Source: Actinomycetota bacterium
GTDB lineage: Bacteria > Actinomycetota > Acidimicrobiia > Acidimicrobiales > MedAcidi-G1
Assembly: GCA_014381945.1 (NCBI GenBank)
Contig: JACNKQ010000027.1
Location: 1 to 39,590 of the forward strand
Direction of reading: 5' to 3'
DNA length: 39,590 bases
In this document: in pieces, positions 1 to 9,725 of the stretch
Layout of the letters: each line of letters begins with the position of its first letter
Numbering within the stretch: the stretch's first letter is position 1
The notes under the pieces: generated by a model
Database searches by the model: none
Told to the model about the DNA's origin: nothing
What the model saw: only the letters and a program-made list of their open reading frames with translations
Made by a program: the position numbers and the translations under genes

Positions 1-593
1 CATCACAGCGGCACCCACAATGGCCCAGTCCTGTGCCCGTCGGTTGAACTTCTGGTAGCACCACCCGCCGGTAGCAACCGGAACACGCACCTCGGTGAGG
101 AGTTCATCGGCGCCCAGCGCCGACTCGAGGAAGCCGGTGAAGAAGTCGGCGGCGGCGATCTCGCGGCTGCCGCCGGGACCGGTCGCCACGAGCGTGCCGC
201 CCAGGGCCAGCACGGCGGCCGGCAGGTCGGATGCCGGATCGGCGTGGGCCAGCGAGCCACCCAGCGTGCCCCGGTGCCGCACGGCCGGATCGCCCACCTG
301 CGCGGCCACGTGGGCCAGCAGCGGGCAGGCGGCAGCGAGGTCGGCCGAGTGCTCGAGGGCGCTATGGGTGGTCAGGGCGCCGATGCTCACGGTGTCGCCG
401 TCGACGCTGATGCCCGACAGGCCGTCGAGCCTGCCGATGTCGACCAGCACCGTCGGGGTGGCAAGGCGCAACCTCATGAGGGGCACCAGCGACTGGCCGC
501 CGGCCAGCAACTTGGCCTCGTCGCCGGCCTCGACCAGTGCGGCGATCGCCGCCTCGGTGGAATCGGCCCGGACGTAGTCGACCGCTGCGGGGA

Positions 594-597
<4 letters not shown>
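1..597 (-). CDS. Molybdenum hydroxylase FAD-binding (medium) subunit, CoxM/CutM family, partial
   Basis: N-terminal 199 residues of the FAD subunit of a xanthine dehydrogenase/CO dehydrogenase-family enzyme; the 3' end lies beyond the left edge. The protein starts MIPAAVDYVRADS and carries the two flavin-binding motifs of the family, AGGQSL near residue 37 and TLGGSLAHADPASDLPA near residue 110. In this family the subunit passes electrons from the Fe-S subunit to the external acceptor. The ATG (595-597) overlaps the TGA of the large-subunit gene (594-596), so the two are translationally coupled. With the large and small subunits it gives gene order S-L-M. Family call is firm; the substrate is unknown. 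Confidence 0.93.
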
Positions 598-2978
<2,381 letters not shown>

Positions 2979-2988
2979 CGGTGCCTCC

Positions 2989-3441
2989 TCACTCGCCGGC
3001 GGCCAGGACGGCCGCAACGATGTTCTGGTAGCCGGTGCAGCGGCAGAGGTTTCCCTCGAGACCCTCCCGGACGCCGGCGGCGTCGAGGTCGTCGTATTCG
3101 TCGACCAGCGACACGGCGGCCATGACCATGCCGGGCGTGCAGTAGCCGCACTGCAGGGCATGGCACTCGTGGAACGCCTGCTGCATCGGGTGGAGGCCGT
3201 CGGCGCCTGCGAGGCCCTCGATGGTGGTGACGTCGGCGCCATCCACCTGGACGGCGAGCAGCGTGCACGACTTGGCCGAGCGGCCGTCGACGAGCACGGT
3301 GCAGGCACCGCACGAGCTGGTGTCGCAGCCCACGTTGGTGCCGGTCAGGCCCAGGACGTCGCGCAGGTAGTGCACGAGCAGCGTCCGAGGCTCGACGTCG
3401 GCGGATCGGACCGTTCCGTTGACGGTGACGGAGACCTCCAT
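2989..3441 (-). CDS. 2Fe-2S small subunit of molybdenum hydroxylase, CoxS family
   Basis: A 150-residue protein with two [2Fe-2S] domains. The N-terminal plant-ferredoxin-type cluster uses C39, C44, C47 and C59 ([10 protein letters not shown] then SC). The C-terminal cluster uses C98 and C101 (CGYC) and C133 and C135 (CRC). It shuttles electrons between the Mo and FAD subunits. The ATG at 3441 is preceded by a purine-rich AAGGGGGAA site; 22 further codons upstream lack similarity to the family and were left out. It is the first gene of the S-L-M operon. The 91 bp upstream, before the macro-domain gene stop at 3533, show no clear promoter. Confidence 0.94.
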   Translation of the reverse strand: MEVSVTVNGTVRSADVEPRTLLVHYLRDVLGLTGTNVGCDTSSCGACTVLVDGRSAKSCTLLAVQVDGADVTTIEGLAGADGLHPMQQAFHECHALQCGYCTPGMVMAAVSLVDEYDDLDAAGVREGLEGNLCRCTGYQNIVAAVLAAGE

Positions 3442-3532
3442 CAGGTTTCCCCCTTGGGTCTTGCCGGTGGGACGCCGCAGCGCCGTCGCCGCGAACACCC
3501 GTTCCACCGGGGTCGCGATGATGGCACAGAAT

Positions 3533-4063
3533 TCAGGTTCCGGCCACGGGCCCTCGGTCGGCGGCCAGCAACTCCACGTAGCGGGTGAGGTCGTCGTCGG
3601 CGAATGCCACGAGGATCACCTCTTCGATGGTGTCCGGGTGGTCGGCGCCGAACGCCCGGACCGTATCGACGGCAATCCGGGCCGCCGCCGCCTTCGGGTA
3701 GCCGTAGACGCCTGTGGAGATGGCCGGGAAGGCAACGCTGCGGGCACCGAGGCCGACGGCCACCTCGAGGGAGCGCCGGTAGCAGGAGGCCAGGAGGTCT
3801 GCCTCGCTGTTGTCGCCGCCCATCCACACGGGGCCGACCGCGTGTATGACCCACCGGGCGGGGAGGTCGTGGCCGCCGGTGGGCTTCGCCTCGCCGGTGG
3901 CGCAGCCGCCGAGGCGGCGACACTCGTCGAGCAGCCCGGGGCCGGCGGCCCGGTGGATGGCACCGTCTACGCCGCCCCCACCGAGCAGCGCCTCGTTGGC
4001 GGCGTTGACGATCGCATCGACGGCCAACGTCGTGATGTCGCCCCGCCAGGCCCGCAGGATCAT
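3533..4063 (-). CDS. Macro domain protein (ADP-ribose / O-acetyl-ADP-ribose binding or hydrolysing)
   Basis: A 176-residue single macro domain close to the YmdB/MacroD class. Visible motifs are GDIT near the N-terminus, [23 protein letters not shown] (broken here only by the flow of the domain), the [12 protein letters not shown] segment and [11 protein letters not shown], the ADP-ribose phosphate loop. Members bind ADP-ribose and often deacetylate O-acetyl-ADP-ribose or remove ADP-ribose from protein or nucleic acid. The ATG (4061-4063) overlaps the TGA of the PIN toxin gene (4060-4062), so it is the third gene of an antitoxin-toxin-macro operon. Whether it takes part in toxin-antitoxin function or only shares the transcript is not known. 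Confidence 0.92.
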   Translation of the reverse strand: MILRAWRGDITTLAVDAIVNAANEALLGGGGVDGAIHRAAGPGLLDECRRLGGCATGEAKPTGGHDLPARWVIHAVGPVWMGGDNSEADLLASCYRRSLEVAVGLGARSVAFPAISTGVYGYPKAAAARIAVDTVRAFGADHPDTIEEVILVAFADDDLTRYVELLAADRGPVAGT

Positions 4064-4455
4064 GATGGCGCCTCGACGACGATGACCTCTGCGTTGTGTC
4101 CGGGAGCCGTTGCGAGTCGGCGATCTGCGGTCAGCAACGGCACGCCTAGACGCTCGGCGAGGGCGACGTACGAGGCGTCGTAGATCGAGAGGTTCCGCCG
4201 AAGGTCCCACGCTCGTTCTGCAACATGGCGGTGGGCATGCCGGTTCAGGGGAAGCACGGCGAACAAGCCCCTCGCATCATCGACAACTCCGGCAGCCAAC
4301 GAACGGTGCCGTTCGAGTCGGCCGAGCGCGTGGTCGATCTCATAGTCGATCAGGTACGGGGCGTGCAGTTCTCCCGCATCCGAGATCACCTCGACGGCCG
4401 GATGGAGGAGAGACGTGATCCCCTCGATGACCGCTGACGCATCGACGACGATCAC
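4060..4455 (-). CDS. PIN-domain ribonuclease toxin (VapC-like)
   Basis: A 131-residue PIN domain with acidic metal-binding residues D5 (VVDASAV), E39 (LIDYEI), D93 ([10 protein letters not shown]) and D111 (LLTADRRL), the expected set for a Mg-dependent ribonuclease. The start is GTG at 4455, three bases after the stop of the antitoxin gene; the stop overlaps the start of the macro-domain gene. VapC toxins cleave tRNA, rRNA or mRNA when their labile antitoxin is lost; the target here cannot be read from sequence. Confidence 0.92.
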   Translation of the reverse strand: MIVVDASAVIEGITSLLHPAVEVISDAGELHAPYLIDYEIDHALGRLERHRSLAAGVVDDARGLFAVLPLNRHAHRHVAERAWDLRRNLSIYDASYVALAERLGVPLLTADRRLATAPGHNAEVIVVEAPS

Positions 4456-4458
4456 TGC

Positions 4459-4695
4459 TCATCGACCTTCCCGGCCGGAGCGGATCGCGTCCAGAACCAC
4501 TGACTCCGGCAATGGCTTGCCGGGAAGGCGGTCGGCGAACAGGGCGAACGCCTCGCGCACGGTCAGGCGACCGGCCAGCTGATCAAGCTCGGACCTCAGG
4601 TATTGGGACAGGGAGAGGCCGGCGGCCTCTGCTCGGGCGGTGAGCACCCGGTGGGTGTCATCGTCGACATCGCGGACCTGGATCGTCTTGGCCAT
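4459..4695 (-). CDS. Ribbon-helix-helix antitoxin (VapB/FitA-like)
   Basis: A 78-residue protein opening with MAKTIQVRDVDDDTHRVL and followed by a helix-turn-helix-like AEAAGLSLSQYLRSEL, the pattern of FitA/VapB ribbon-helix-helix DNA binders. The acidic and arginine-rich C-terminus would wrap the PIN toxin encoded immediately downstream. A TAGCCT hexamer (minus strand, 4707-4702) lies six bases before the ATG, so transcription may be leaderless. A 16-bp perfect palindrome and a 15-bp tandem repeat lie just upstream and are plausible sites for autoregulation. Confidence 0.88.
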   Translation of the reverse strand: MAKTIQVRDVDDDTHRVLTARAEAAGLSLSQYLRSELDQLAGRLTVREAFALFADRLPGKPLPESVVLDAIRSGREGR

Positions 4696-4729
4696 GCCCG
4701 CAGGCTACCGGACGGGTGTTACTGCATGC

Positions 4730-4745
4730 AATCTGCATGCAGATT
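4730..4745. promoter_or_regulatory. 16-bp perfect palindrome upstream of vapBC-macro operon
   Basis: AATCTGCATGCAGATT is a perfect inverted repeat centred 42 bp before the antitoxin ATG. Its right half is the start of the first unit of the tandem repeat; its left half is the same motif inverted. VapB-type antitoxins usually bind such palindromes to repress their own operon. Assignment as an operator is inference. Confidence 0.5.
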
Positions 4746-4891
4746 GTCAACATGCAGATTGTCAACATGCAGATTGTCAACATGCAGATTGTCAACATGC
4801 AGATTGTCAACATGCAGATTGTCAACATGCAGATTGTCAACATGCAGATTGTCAACATCCAGATTGTCAACATCCAGATTGTCAACATCCA
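4737..4891. repeat. 15-bp tandem repeat array, 10 full units plus a partial one
   Basis: Eight identical units ATGCAGATTGTCAAC (4737-4856) are followed by two ATCCAGATTGTCAAC units (4857-4886) and a five-base start of another. The array is AT-rich against its GC-rich surroundings and fills the gap between the HNH gene stop and the vapB-like gene. Because 15 is a multiple of three it leaves long spurious readings in several frames. On the minus strand each unit contains TTGACA, identical to a consensus -35 hexamer and pointing at the antitoxin gene, but no good -10 sits 16-18 bp from the nearest one. The variant units cluster at the HNH-proximal end, consistent with expansion by slippage. Confidence 0.97.
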
Positions 4892-4899
4892 GGCCGAAC

Positions 4900-5805
4900 T
4901 CAGGCCGTCTCGAGGAACTTCTCCCAGCGCTCCTCGAGCAACTCGGCCGAAGGCTCTGCCGCCCGCTGCCTCGGCAACTGCATCCGTTGGCCGTGCACTC
5001 CCTGGAGCGAATGCCGCAGCGTGGGACCGTCCTCCTCGTCAAGAATGTCTCCACGGACCCGGATCTCGTGGTCGGGCCGGATGCCGATGATCTCGGTGTC
5101 GTAGGCCGCATGGTGGATCTTGCACATCGATATGCCGTTGGTGACCACCGGTTCACCATCTTCAGCATCTGGCCTGATGTGGGCAGCATCGAGCAGTTCC
5201 GTGTGGCCCAGGTTGCACAGTGCACAGCGACACCCATAGGCCTGCAACACCACAGAACGGAACACCGGCTGGTGCACCCGGACCTTGGTCAATCGCAGTG
5301 CATACCGTCGAACGGTGTCGAGGTCGATGACGTTCCGGTGCTCCCAGTGCCCGGCCGAGACCTCGTCGAGCGCCACGACGAACTGGAGTTGGTCGGGCTC
5401 CTCCCCCACGAGCGTCACCGGGAAGATCGGCTCGTAGAGGCCCTTGGCGATGCCCTTGAAGTAGATGAGCGGCAACCCGGCGTGCATCGCCGCACGTAGC
5501 GCCCTGTTGTCGGCGGCGTCGGCATCGGTCCCCTGCCACTTGTACCGAAGCAGCCCGTCTGGGCCCTCGACGTCCTCGTACGGCGCAACGCCGCCACCCG
5601 AGAACGTGGTGACGAAGCTCAGGGCTGCACCAAGTTGGCGGGGCTTCCAGATTCCGCTCCTCGTCGGCATGAGCCGGATTCGTTGGCCCTCGTGTTCGAA
5701 GCCGGCTACGTCAGCCTGCCGGACGGGGCCGCCGGTACGGAGCTGCACCGCACGCAGGTGCGCGAGGGCCCGCTCCCGGAAGCCCCATTCGAATCCAAGG
5801 TCCAC
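4900..5805 (-). CDS. HNH endonuclease, putative restriction-type nuclease
   Basis: About 301 residues. The C-terminal third holds an HNH core: a zinc knuckle CRCALC (about 192-197), DAAH with the catalytic His near 208, N near 223 and CKIHH near 228. The N-terminal 170 residues form a separate domain, with GIWKPRQLGAAL, LRYKWQGTD and LIYFKGI segments, that recurs in actinobacterial proteins annotated as putative restriction endonucleases. It might read DNA, but I cannot assign it firmly. The start is uncertain: GTG 5805 opens the conserved part, while TTG 5844, four bases after the permease stop, would add 13 residues. No methyltransferase is adjacent. Confidence 0.85.
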   Translation of the reverse strand: MDLGFEWGFRERALAHLRAVQLRTGGPVRQADVAGFEHEGQRIRLMPTRSGIWKPRQLGAALSFVTTFSGGGVAPYEDVEGPDGLLRYKWQGTDADAADNRALRAAMHAGLPLIYFKGIAKGLYEPIFPVTLVGEEPDQLQFVVALDEVSAGHWEHRNVIDLDTVRRYALRLTKVRVHQPVFRSVVLQAYGCRCALCNLGHTELLDAAHIRPDAEDGEPVVTNGISMCKIHHAAYDTEIIGIRPDHEIRVRGDILDEEDGPTLRHSLQGVHGQRMQLPRQRAAEPSAELLEERWEKFLETA

Positions 5806-5848
5806 GGCACCAGGATGACAGCTCCACCGAGGGCGTGCCGACAAACTC

Positions 5849-7942
5849 TCAGTGATCCAGATAGTTCACGGGAACGGGCACGCCGGCCGGCGGCATGACA
5901 TCCTCGGGTCCGAACACGGTCAGCTGGTCGTCGGCCTCGAGCACCAGGTCCGGTTCGGCCGGCAGCACGACGCCGAGCCGGGTCACGGCCGCCACCTCGA
6001 TGCCCTCGGGGAAGTCCAGTTGAGCGATCCGGTGGCCGATGAGGCCGGCATCGTGGCCCTCCGGCAGCAGGGCGTACTGGCACACCGACAGGCCGGGCAA
6101 CAGCGCCGACTTGACGTCCGCCTCGGTCATGGCGCGCCCGACCCACCGGGCCCCGCTGTGGAGGAAGCCGGCCAACTCCCCCGCCAGGCGCAACGACCGG
6201 CCCGGGTTCGAGGTCGTACCGGCCAGGAAGAACAGGGCGTTGACCCGCTCCCCCGAACCGCCCCAGGCGATCGGGATGCTGATCCCCGCCGAGGCCCGCA
6301 CGATCACGAGCAGGTCTTCGTCGATGGCCTCGAACAGGGCGATCGGCGTGGCCGTCGGGTGGTCGTCGGACGCCTGGATCCACAACGAACCCGTCTCGAG
6401 GAACCGCTCGGTCACGCTCTCGCGGGGAAGGCCGATGCGATCGGCCAGCACCGACGATGCCCGGTCCGCCGCCTCGGCTATGTCGGTCCCCTCGGGGATG
6501 CTCAGCACGGCTGCCCTGGCGATGAGCCCCGTGTAGTCGTCGCCGCTGCGGAGCCCGTGTCCAGCCATGGCAGCGCCCATCTCGCGGTCGAGGCCGGCAT
6601 CGACATCCTCACCCCACCGTTGGAACACGTTGCGGATGGCACCGGCCCGCTTGGTTCGGCCCGTTGCGTACAGGCGGTGCCAGGTCCATCCCAGCGCCGA
6701 CACGACGACGACGAAGCCCCAGGCCAGCGGGCCCAGTAGCGAGATCAGGGCCACCGACACCAGGATGCCGACGAACTGTGTGACCGGGTAGAGCGGGGTC
6801 CTGAAGGCCGGCGCGTACGAGGCGATCCGCGAAGCCCTCAGCACCAGCACGGCGAGGTTCACGAGCCCGAGCGTGAGCAGGACGAAGGCGCTGGCCAACT
6901 TCGCTATCGACTCGGCGTCGAAGGCCAGCACCACCACGGCGATGGCCACCGACGTGACAACGACGCCGGCAACCGGGGTTCCGCTGTCGCCGACCGACCC
7001 CATGCGGGACGGCAGCAGTCCGTCTCGGGCCATTGCCATCGGGTAGCGGGCGGCCGCCATGATCCCGGCGTTGACTGCCGAGGCGAATGCGGCGATGGCG
7101 GCCACCACGACCAGCCAGGCACCAACCGAAGGCATCACCGCCTTTGCTGCGGTGTGGATCGGCGCCAGGTCCTCGTGGAGTATCTCGGGCGGCACGACGG
7201 CGACGGCCACGAGCACCCCGAGCGTGTAGAGCACCGTGGCGACCAGCAGCGAGAGCCCCATACCCAGCGGAATGCGCTGCGACGGGTCCTCGACCTCCTC
7301 GGCAGCGCTGGCCACCTTGGTCAGGCCGCCGTACGAGACGAACACCAGCCCGACGACGGCGAACAGGCTGGACGAGCCCGTTGTGAAGAAGGGGTCGAGG
7401 TTCGAGCCGTCGAAACCCTGTGACTGCGTCTCGAGCAGTCCGTGGACGAGGAACCAGGTGAGGACGGCGAGGATGAACATCACCATCCAGAGCTGCACCG
7501 AGGCGCTGGCCTTCGACCCGACGATGTTGACGACCATGAACAGCCCGATGAGCACCAGGGCGAGGGACCGGCTGTCGATGTCGACGATCAACACCAGGTA
7601 GGCGCTCATGCCGACCATGGCGAATGCGTCCTTGAGAACCAACGACAACCACGTGCCGAAGCCGGCCATGGTGCCGACGGACGGGCCAAGTGCCCGTTCG
7701 AGGAAGTAGTAGGCACCGCCGGCCTTGGGTAGGGCCGTGGAGAGTTCGGCCACGCTGAGCATGGCGGGCACGGCGAGAACCCCGGCGATCAGGTAGGCCA
7801 CGATGGCGGCGGGTCCGGCCTTGGCCGCTGCCAGGCCGGGCAGCAGGAACAGGCCGGAGGAGAGCATCGCCCCCGTCGAGAGGGCAAAAACGTGGCGCAG
7901 GGACAACGACCGGGTCAGACGGCCCTTCCCCCCGGCTCCCAT
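5849..7942 (-). CDS. APC-family amino-acid permease with C-terminal EIIA-like and TrkA-C-like domains
   Basis: A 697-residue fusion. Residues about 12-430 are an APC transporter with roughly 12 hydrophobic helices; the first has the SSGLFLLPG substrate-binding break and the PKAGGAYYF motif follows. About 500-620 resemble a PTS EIIA type 2 fold (ERFLETGSLW to NALFFLAGTT to LRLAGELAGFLH), but no clear GxxxPH phospho-histidine motif is present, so it is probably a sensor and not a phosphotransferase. About 630-690 resemble a TrkA-C (RCK_C) ligand-binding domain (GIEVAAVTRLG to LEADDQLTVFGP). Transport of amino acids or polyamines at the membrane, gated by cytosolic ligand binding, is the likely role. 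It lies 56 bp after the epoxide hydrolase gene. Confidence 0.88.
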   Translation of the reverse strand: MGAGGKGRLTRSLSLRHVFALSTGAMLSSGLFLLPGLAAAKAGPAAIVAYLIAGVLAVPAMLSVAELSTALPKAGGAYYFLERALGPSVGTMAGFGTWLSLVLKDAFAMVGMSAYLVLIVDIDSRSLALVLIGLFMVVNIVGSKASASVQLWMVMFILAVLTWFLVHGLLETQSQGFDGSNLDPFFTTGSSSLFAVVGLVFVSYGGLTKVASAAEEVEDPSQRIPLGMGLSLLVATVLYTLGVLVAVAVVPPEILHEDLAPIHTAAKAVMPSVGAWLVVVAAIAAFASAVNAGIMAAARYPMAMARDGLLPSRMGSVGDSGTPVAGVVVTSVAIAVVVLAFDAESIAKLASAFVLLTLGLVNLAVLVLRASRIASYAPAFRTPLYPVTQFVGILVSVALISLLGPLAWGFVVVVSALGWTWHRLYATGRTKRAGAIRNVFQRWGEDVDAGLDREMGAAMAGHGLRSGDDYTGLIARAAVLSIPEGTDIAEAADRASSVLADRIGLPRESVTERFLETGSLWIQASDDHPTATPIALFEAIDEDLLVIVRASAGISIPIAWGGSGERVNALFFLAGTTSNPGRSLRLAGELAGFLHSGARWVGRAMTEADVKSALLPGLSVCQYALLPEGHDAGLIGHRIAQLDFPEGIEVAAVTRLGVVLPAEPDLVLEADDQLTVFGPEDVMPPAGVPVPVNYLDH

Positions 7943-7998
7943 CCGAACAACCTAGGCGCGCCCCGTGGGAAGCGGGAACCGACCCACGCTGTTGCAGG

Positions 7999-8985
7999 TC
8001 AGTCGGCGTCGAGGGATGCGAGGAAGTCGAGGAGTGCGGAGTTGACGCCGGGTGCGTCCTCCTGCTGCATCCAGTGGCCGACACCCGGGAGGATCACCGA
8101 GGCGTGCAGGTTCGGCAGGGTCTCGGGGTACCGCGAGATGCTGCCCGCCCCCCACATGGTCGGGCCGTCGGCCTCGCCGCCGATGAACAACGACGGCTGC
8201 CGGATCGGTGCACCGTGGAAGGCCCGCAGATCCTCCCAGTCGAGGTCGACGCAGCGATAGCGGTTGAGCCCGCCGCTGAACCCGGCCCGCTCGAACTCTC
8301 CGGCGTAAAAAGACAGGTCGTCTGCCGAGAGCCACGGCAGGTGCCCTTCCGGGTACCGGAAGCGGTCCCGCAGCCGTGCCCCCGGAGCCACCCACGCCAT
8401 GGGCACCTCACCCTCGGACAGCGGGGGTGCGTCGCCCGAGGCGCAGAAGTAGAAGCCCTCCAGCCATCGCTTCGGGTCCTCGGCGATCTCGGCCTCGGCA
8501 CGACCCGGTTCCTGGAAGTACTCGATGTAGAACTCCTCGTCGCCGCCGATGGCCCGGAAGACGTCGGTGGGCCGGTGCTCGTTGCGGGGTTCGTATGTGA
8601 CCGACAGGAGCGCCACTGCGGTGAAGACATCCGGTCGGATCCGGGCTGCGGCGGCAGCGATCGGCGATCCCCAGTCGTGGCCGACGATCACGGCGGTCTG
8701 CTCGCCCAGGGCCTCGACCACGCCGACGCAGTCGCCGGCCAGGTGGATGATGCGGTAGGCATCGACCTCGTCCGGCGCCTCCGACGAACCGTAGCCCCGG
8801 ACGTCGATGGCGACGGCCCGGTAGCCGGCGGCTGCCAGGGCGACAAACTGGTGTCGCCACGAATACCACGACTCGGGGAAACCGTGGACGAACAGGACCA
8901 GCGGTCCCTCTCCCGCCTCGGCCACGTGGATGCGCATGCCGTGGGCGTCCACGTCGTGGCGGCGGAGGCCGCTGATCTGCATCAT
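7999..8985 (-). CDS. Epoxide hydrolase-type alpha/beta hydrolase
   Basis: A 328-residue alpha/beta hydrolase with the soluble epoxide hydrolase pattern: HGFPESW oxyanion segment (34-40), nucleophile D104 in GHDWG, a cap region in the middle and the catalytic His304 in GVGHWMQQE. An Asp nucleophile instead of Ser separates it from esterases and fits epoxide hydrolases and haloalkane dehalogenases; HGFPESW favours the former. It would open an epoxide to a diol through a covalent ester. It starts 13 bp after the PIN toxin stop, so it may be carried on that transcript. Confidence 0.88.
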   Translation of the reverse strand: MMQISGLRRHDVDAHGMRIHVAEAGEGPLVLFVHGFPESWYSWRHQFVALAAAGYRAVAIDVRGYGSSEAPDEVDAYRIIHLAGDCVGVVEALGEQTAVIVGHDWGSPIAAAAARIRPDVFTAVALLSVTYEPRNEHRPTDVFRAIGGDEEFYIEYFQEPGRAEAEIAEDPKRWLEGFYFCASGDAPPLSEGEVPMAWVAPGARLRDRFRYPEGHLPWLSADDLSFYAGEFERAGFSGGLNRYRCVDLDWEDLRAFHGAPIRQPSLFIGGEADGPTMWGAGSISRYPETLPNLHASVILPGVGHWMQQEDAPGVNSALLDFLASLDAD

Positions 8986-8998
8986 GGTGGTCGCCCCT

Positions 8999-9442
8999 CT
9001 ATGGCCTGCTGTCCGGGCGCCCCGGGTCCTCGACCGTGACGCCCCGCACCATCGTGCCGTGTGGCAGGGCCTCGGTCATCAGCCGGGAGCAACCGGAGGA
9101 TGCGGCCGCCTCAACCACGAGGGCGTCGCGGATCGAGAGGCCGTGTTCCTCGGCAGTGTCCGCAGCGGCGAGGACGAGGTCGGCGTCGAGGGGGACGACG
9201 TGGAGTTCTGCAAGGTCGGCGAGCGCCCGCCGTGCGGTAACCGCCGGAAGGGGACGCACCAGACGCGTGGTGGCCACGTCGACGAACTCGGCGAGCACCT
9301 GTGCGGAAAGAACCAGCGCCGGTCCGGAATCTTCACCGGGCACTACACCGATGACAGCCCGTACCGCCGCCTGGCGCTCTGGCTCGTCGTCGTCGAAGAG
9401 CCGCACGAGCACCGGCGTGTCGAGGAAGACGCTCCCGTTCAC
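8999..9442 (-). CDS. PIN-domain toxin (VapC-like), second pair
   Basis: A 147-residue PIN domain with D8 (VFLDTPVLV), E52 (VLAEFVD) and D106 (SIRDALVVEAA). The final acidic motif reads LMTEAL where relatives commonly have an E-D-L sequence, so one metal ligand may be changed. The GTG start (9442) overlaps the TGA of the antitoxin gene. It belongs to the group with the C-terminal pattern LPHGTMVRGVTVEDP. The toxin is probably active, but the altered motif leaves some doubt. Confidence 0.9.
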   Translation of the reverse strand: MNGSVFLDTPVLVRLFDDDEPERQAAVRAVIGVVPGEDSGPALVLSAQVLAEFVDVATTRLVRPLPAVTARRALADLAELHVVPLDADLVLAAADTAEEHGLSIRDALVVEAAASSGCSRLMTEALPHGTMVRGVTVEDPGRPDSRP

Positions 9443-9669
9443 CGGGCACCGTCCGGTGGGTTGGGGAACAGGTCCCGCCCCCCGGACCCGGCGGCCGACG
9501 AGACCGAAAGGGCGACCAGTCGGCGTCGCGCCGCGGCGGCACGGTCGCCGGCCGCGTAGGCAATGAGAAGGTCTCGGACGACGGCGTTGACGGATGTGCC
9601 CTGTTCGGCGGCCCGTACGCGGGCCCGGCGCAGGAGGTCGTCATCGAGGGCGAGGGTCAGGTTGGACAT
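9439..9669 (-). CDS. Ribbon-helix-helix antitoxin, second pair
   Basis: A 76-residue protein whose first 45 residues (MSNLTLALDDDLLRRARVRAAEQGTS onward) match the short beta strand plus two helices of Arc/CopG-type antitoxins. The C-terminal tail is disordered-looking and should bind the PIN toxin encoded by the overlapping downstream gene. The ATG at 9669 lies five bases from a strong inverted repeat, the likely autoregulatory operator. Its sequence is not close to the antitoxin at 4459-4695. Confidence 0.88.
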   Translation of the reverse strand: MSNLTLALDDDLLRRARVRAAEQGTSVNAVVRDLLIAYAAGDRAAAARRRLVALSVSSAAGSGGRDLFPNPPDGAR

Positions 9670-9673
9670 GGCA

Positions 9674-9706
9674 ATATGTGTAGCACAGATACTGTGTTAC
9701 ACATAT
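9674..9706. promoter_or_regulatory. Operator: 15-bp inverted repeat before the second toxin-antitoxin pair
   Basis: Arms ATATGTGTAGCACAG (9674-9688) and CTGTGTTACACATAT (9692-9706) match at 14 of 15 positions with a 3-bp spacer. The element also holds two 11-bp sub-sites, TGTGTAGCACA and TGTGTTACACA, with centres 16 bp apart, as expected for side-by-side RHH dimers. It sits 5 bp before the antitoxin ATG in an otherwise AT-rich patch. Confidence 0.75.
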
Positions 9707-9725
9707 CTCTTGGGGATTGCCGATC

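Noticed and set aside
4737-4891. CRISPR array
   Set aside because: Repeats are directly contiguous at 15 bp with no spacers and no cas genes nearby.
4641-5104. Open frames through the 15-bp repeat encoding pentapeptide repeats such as ADCQH, MQIVN or HVDNL
   Set aside because: The unit length is a multiple of three, so several frames stay open on both strands; units are identical at DNA level including third positions, and no frame has a family match or start signal.
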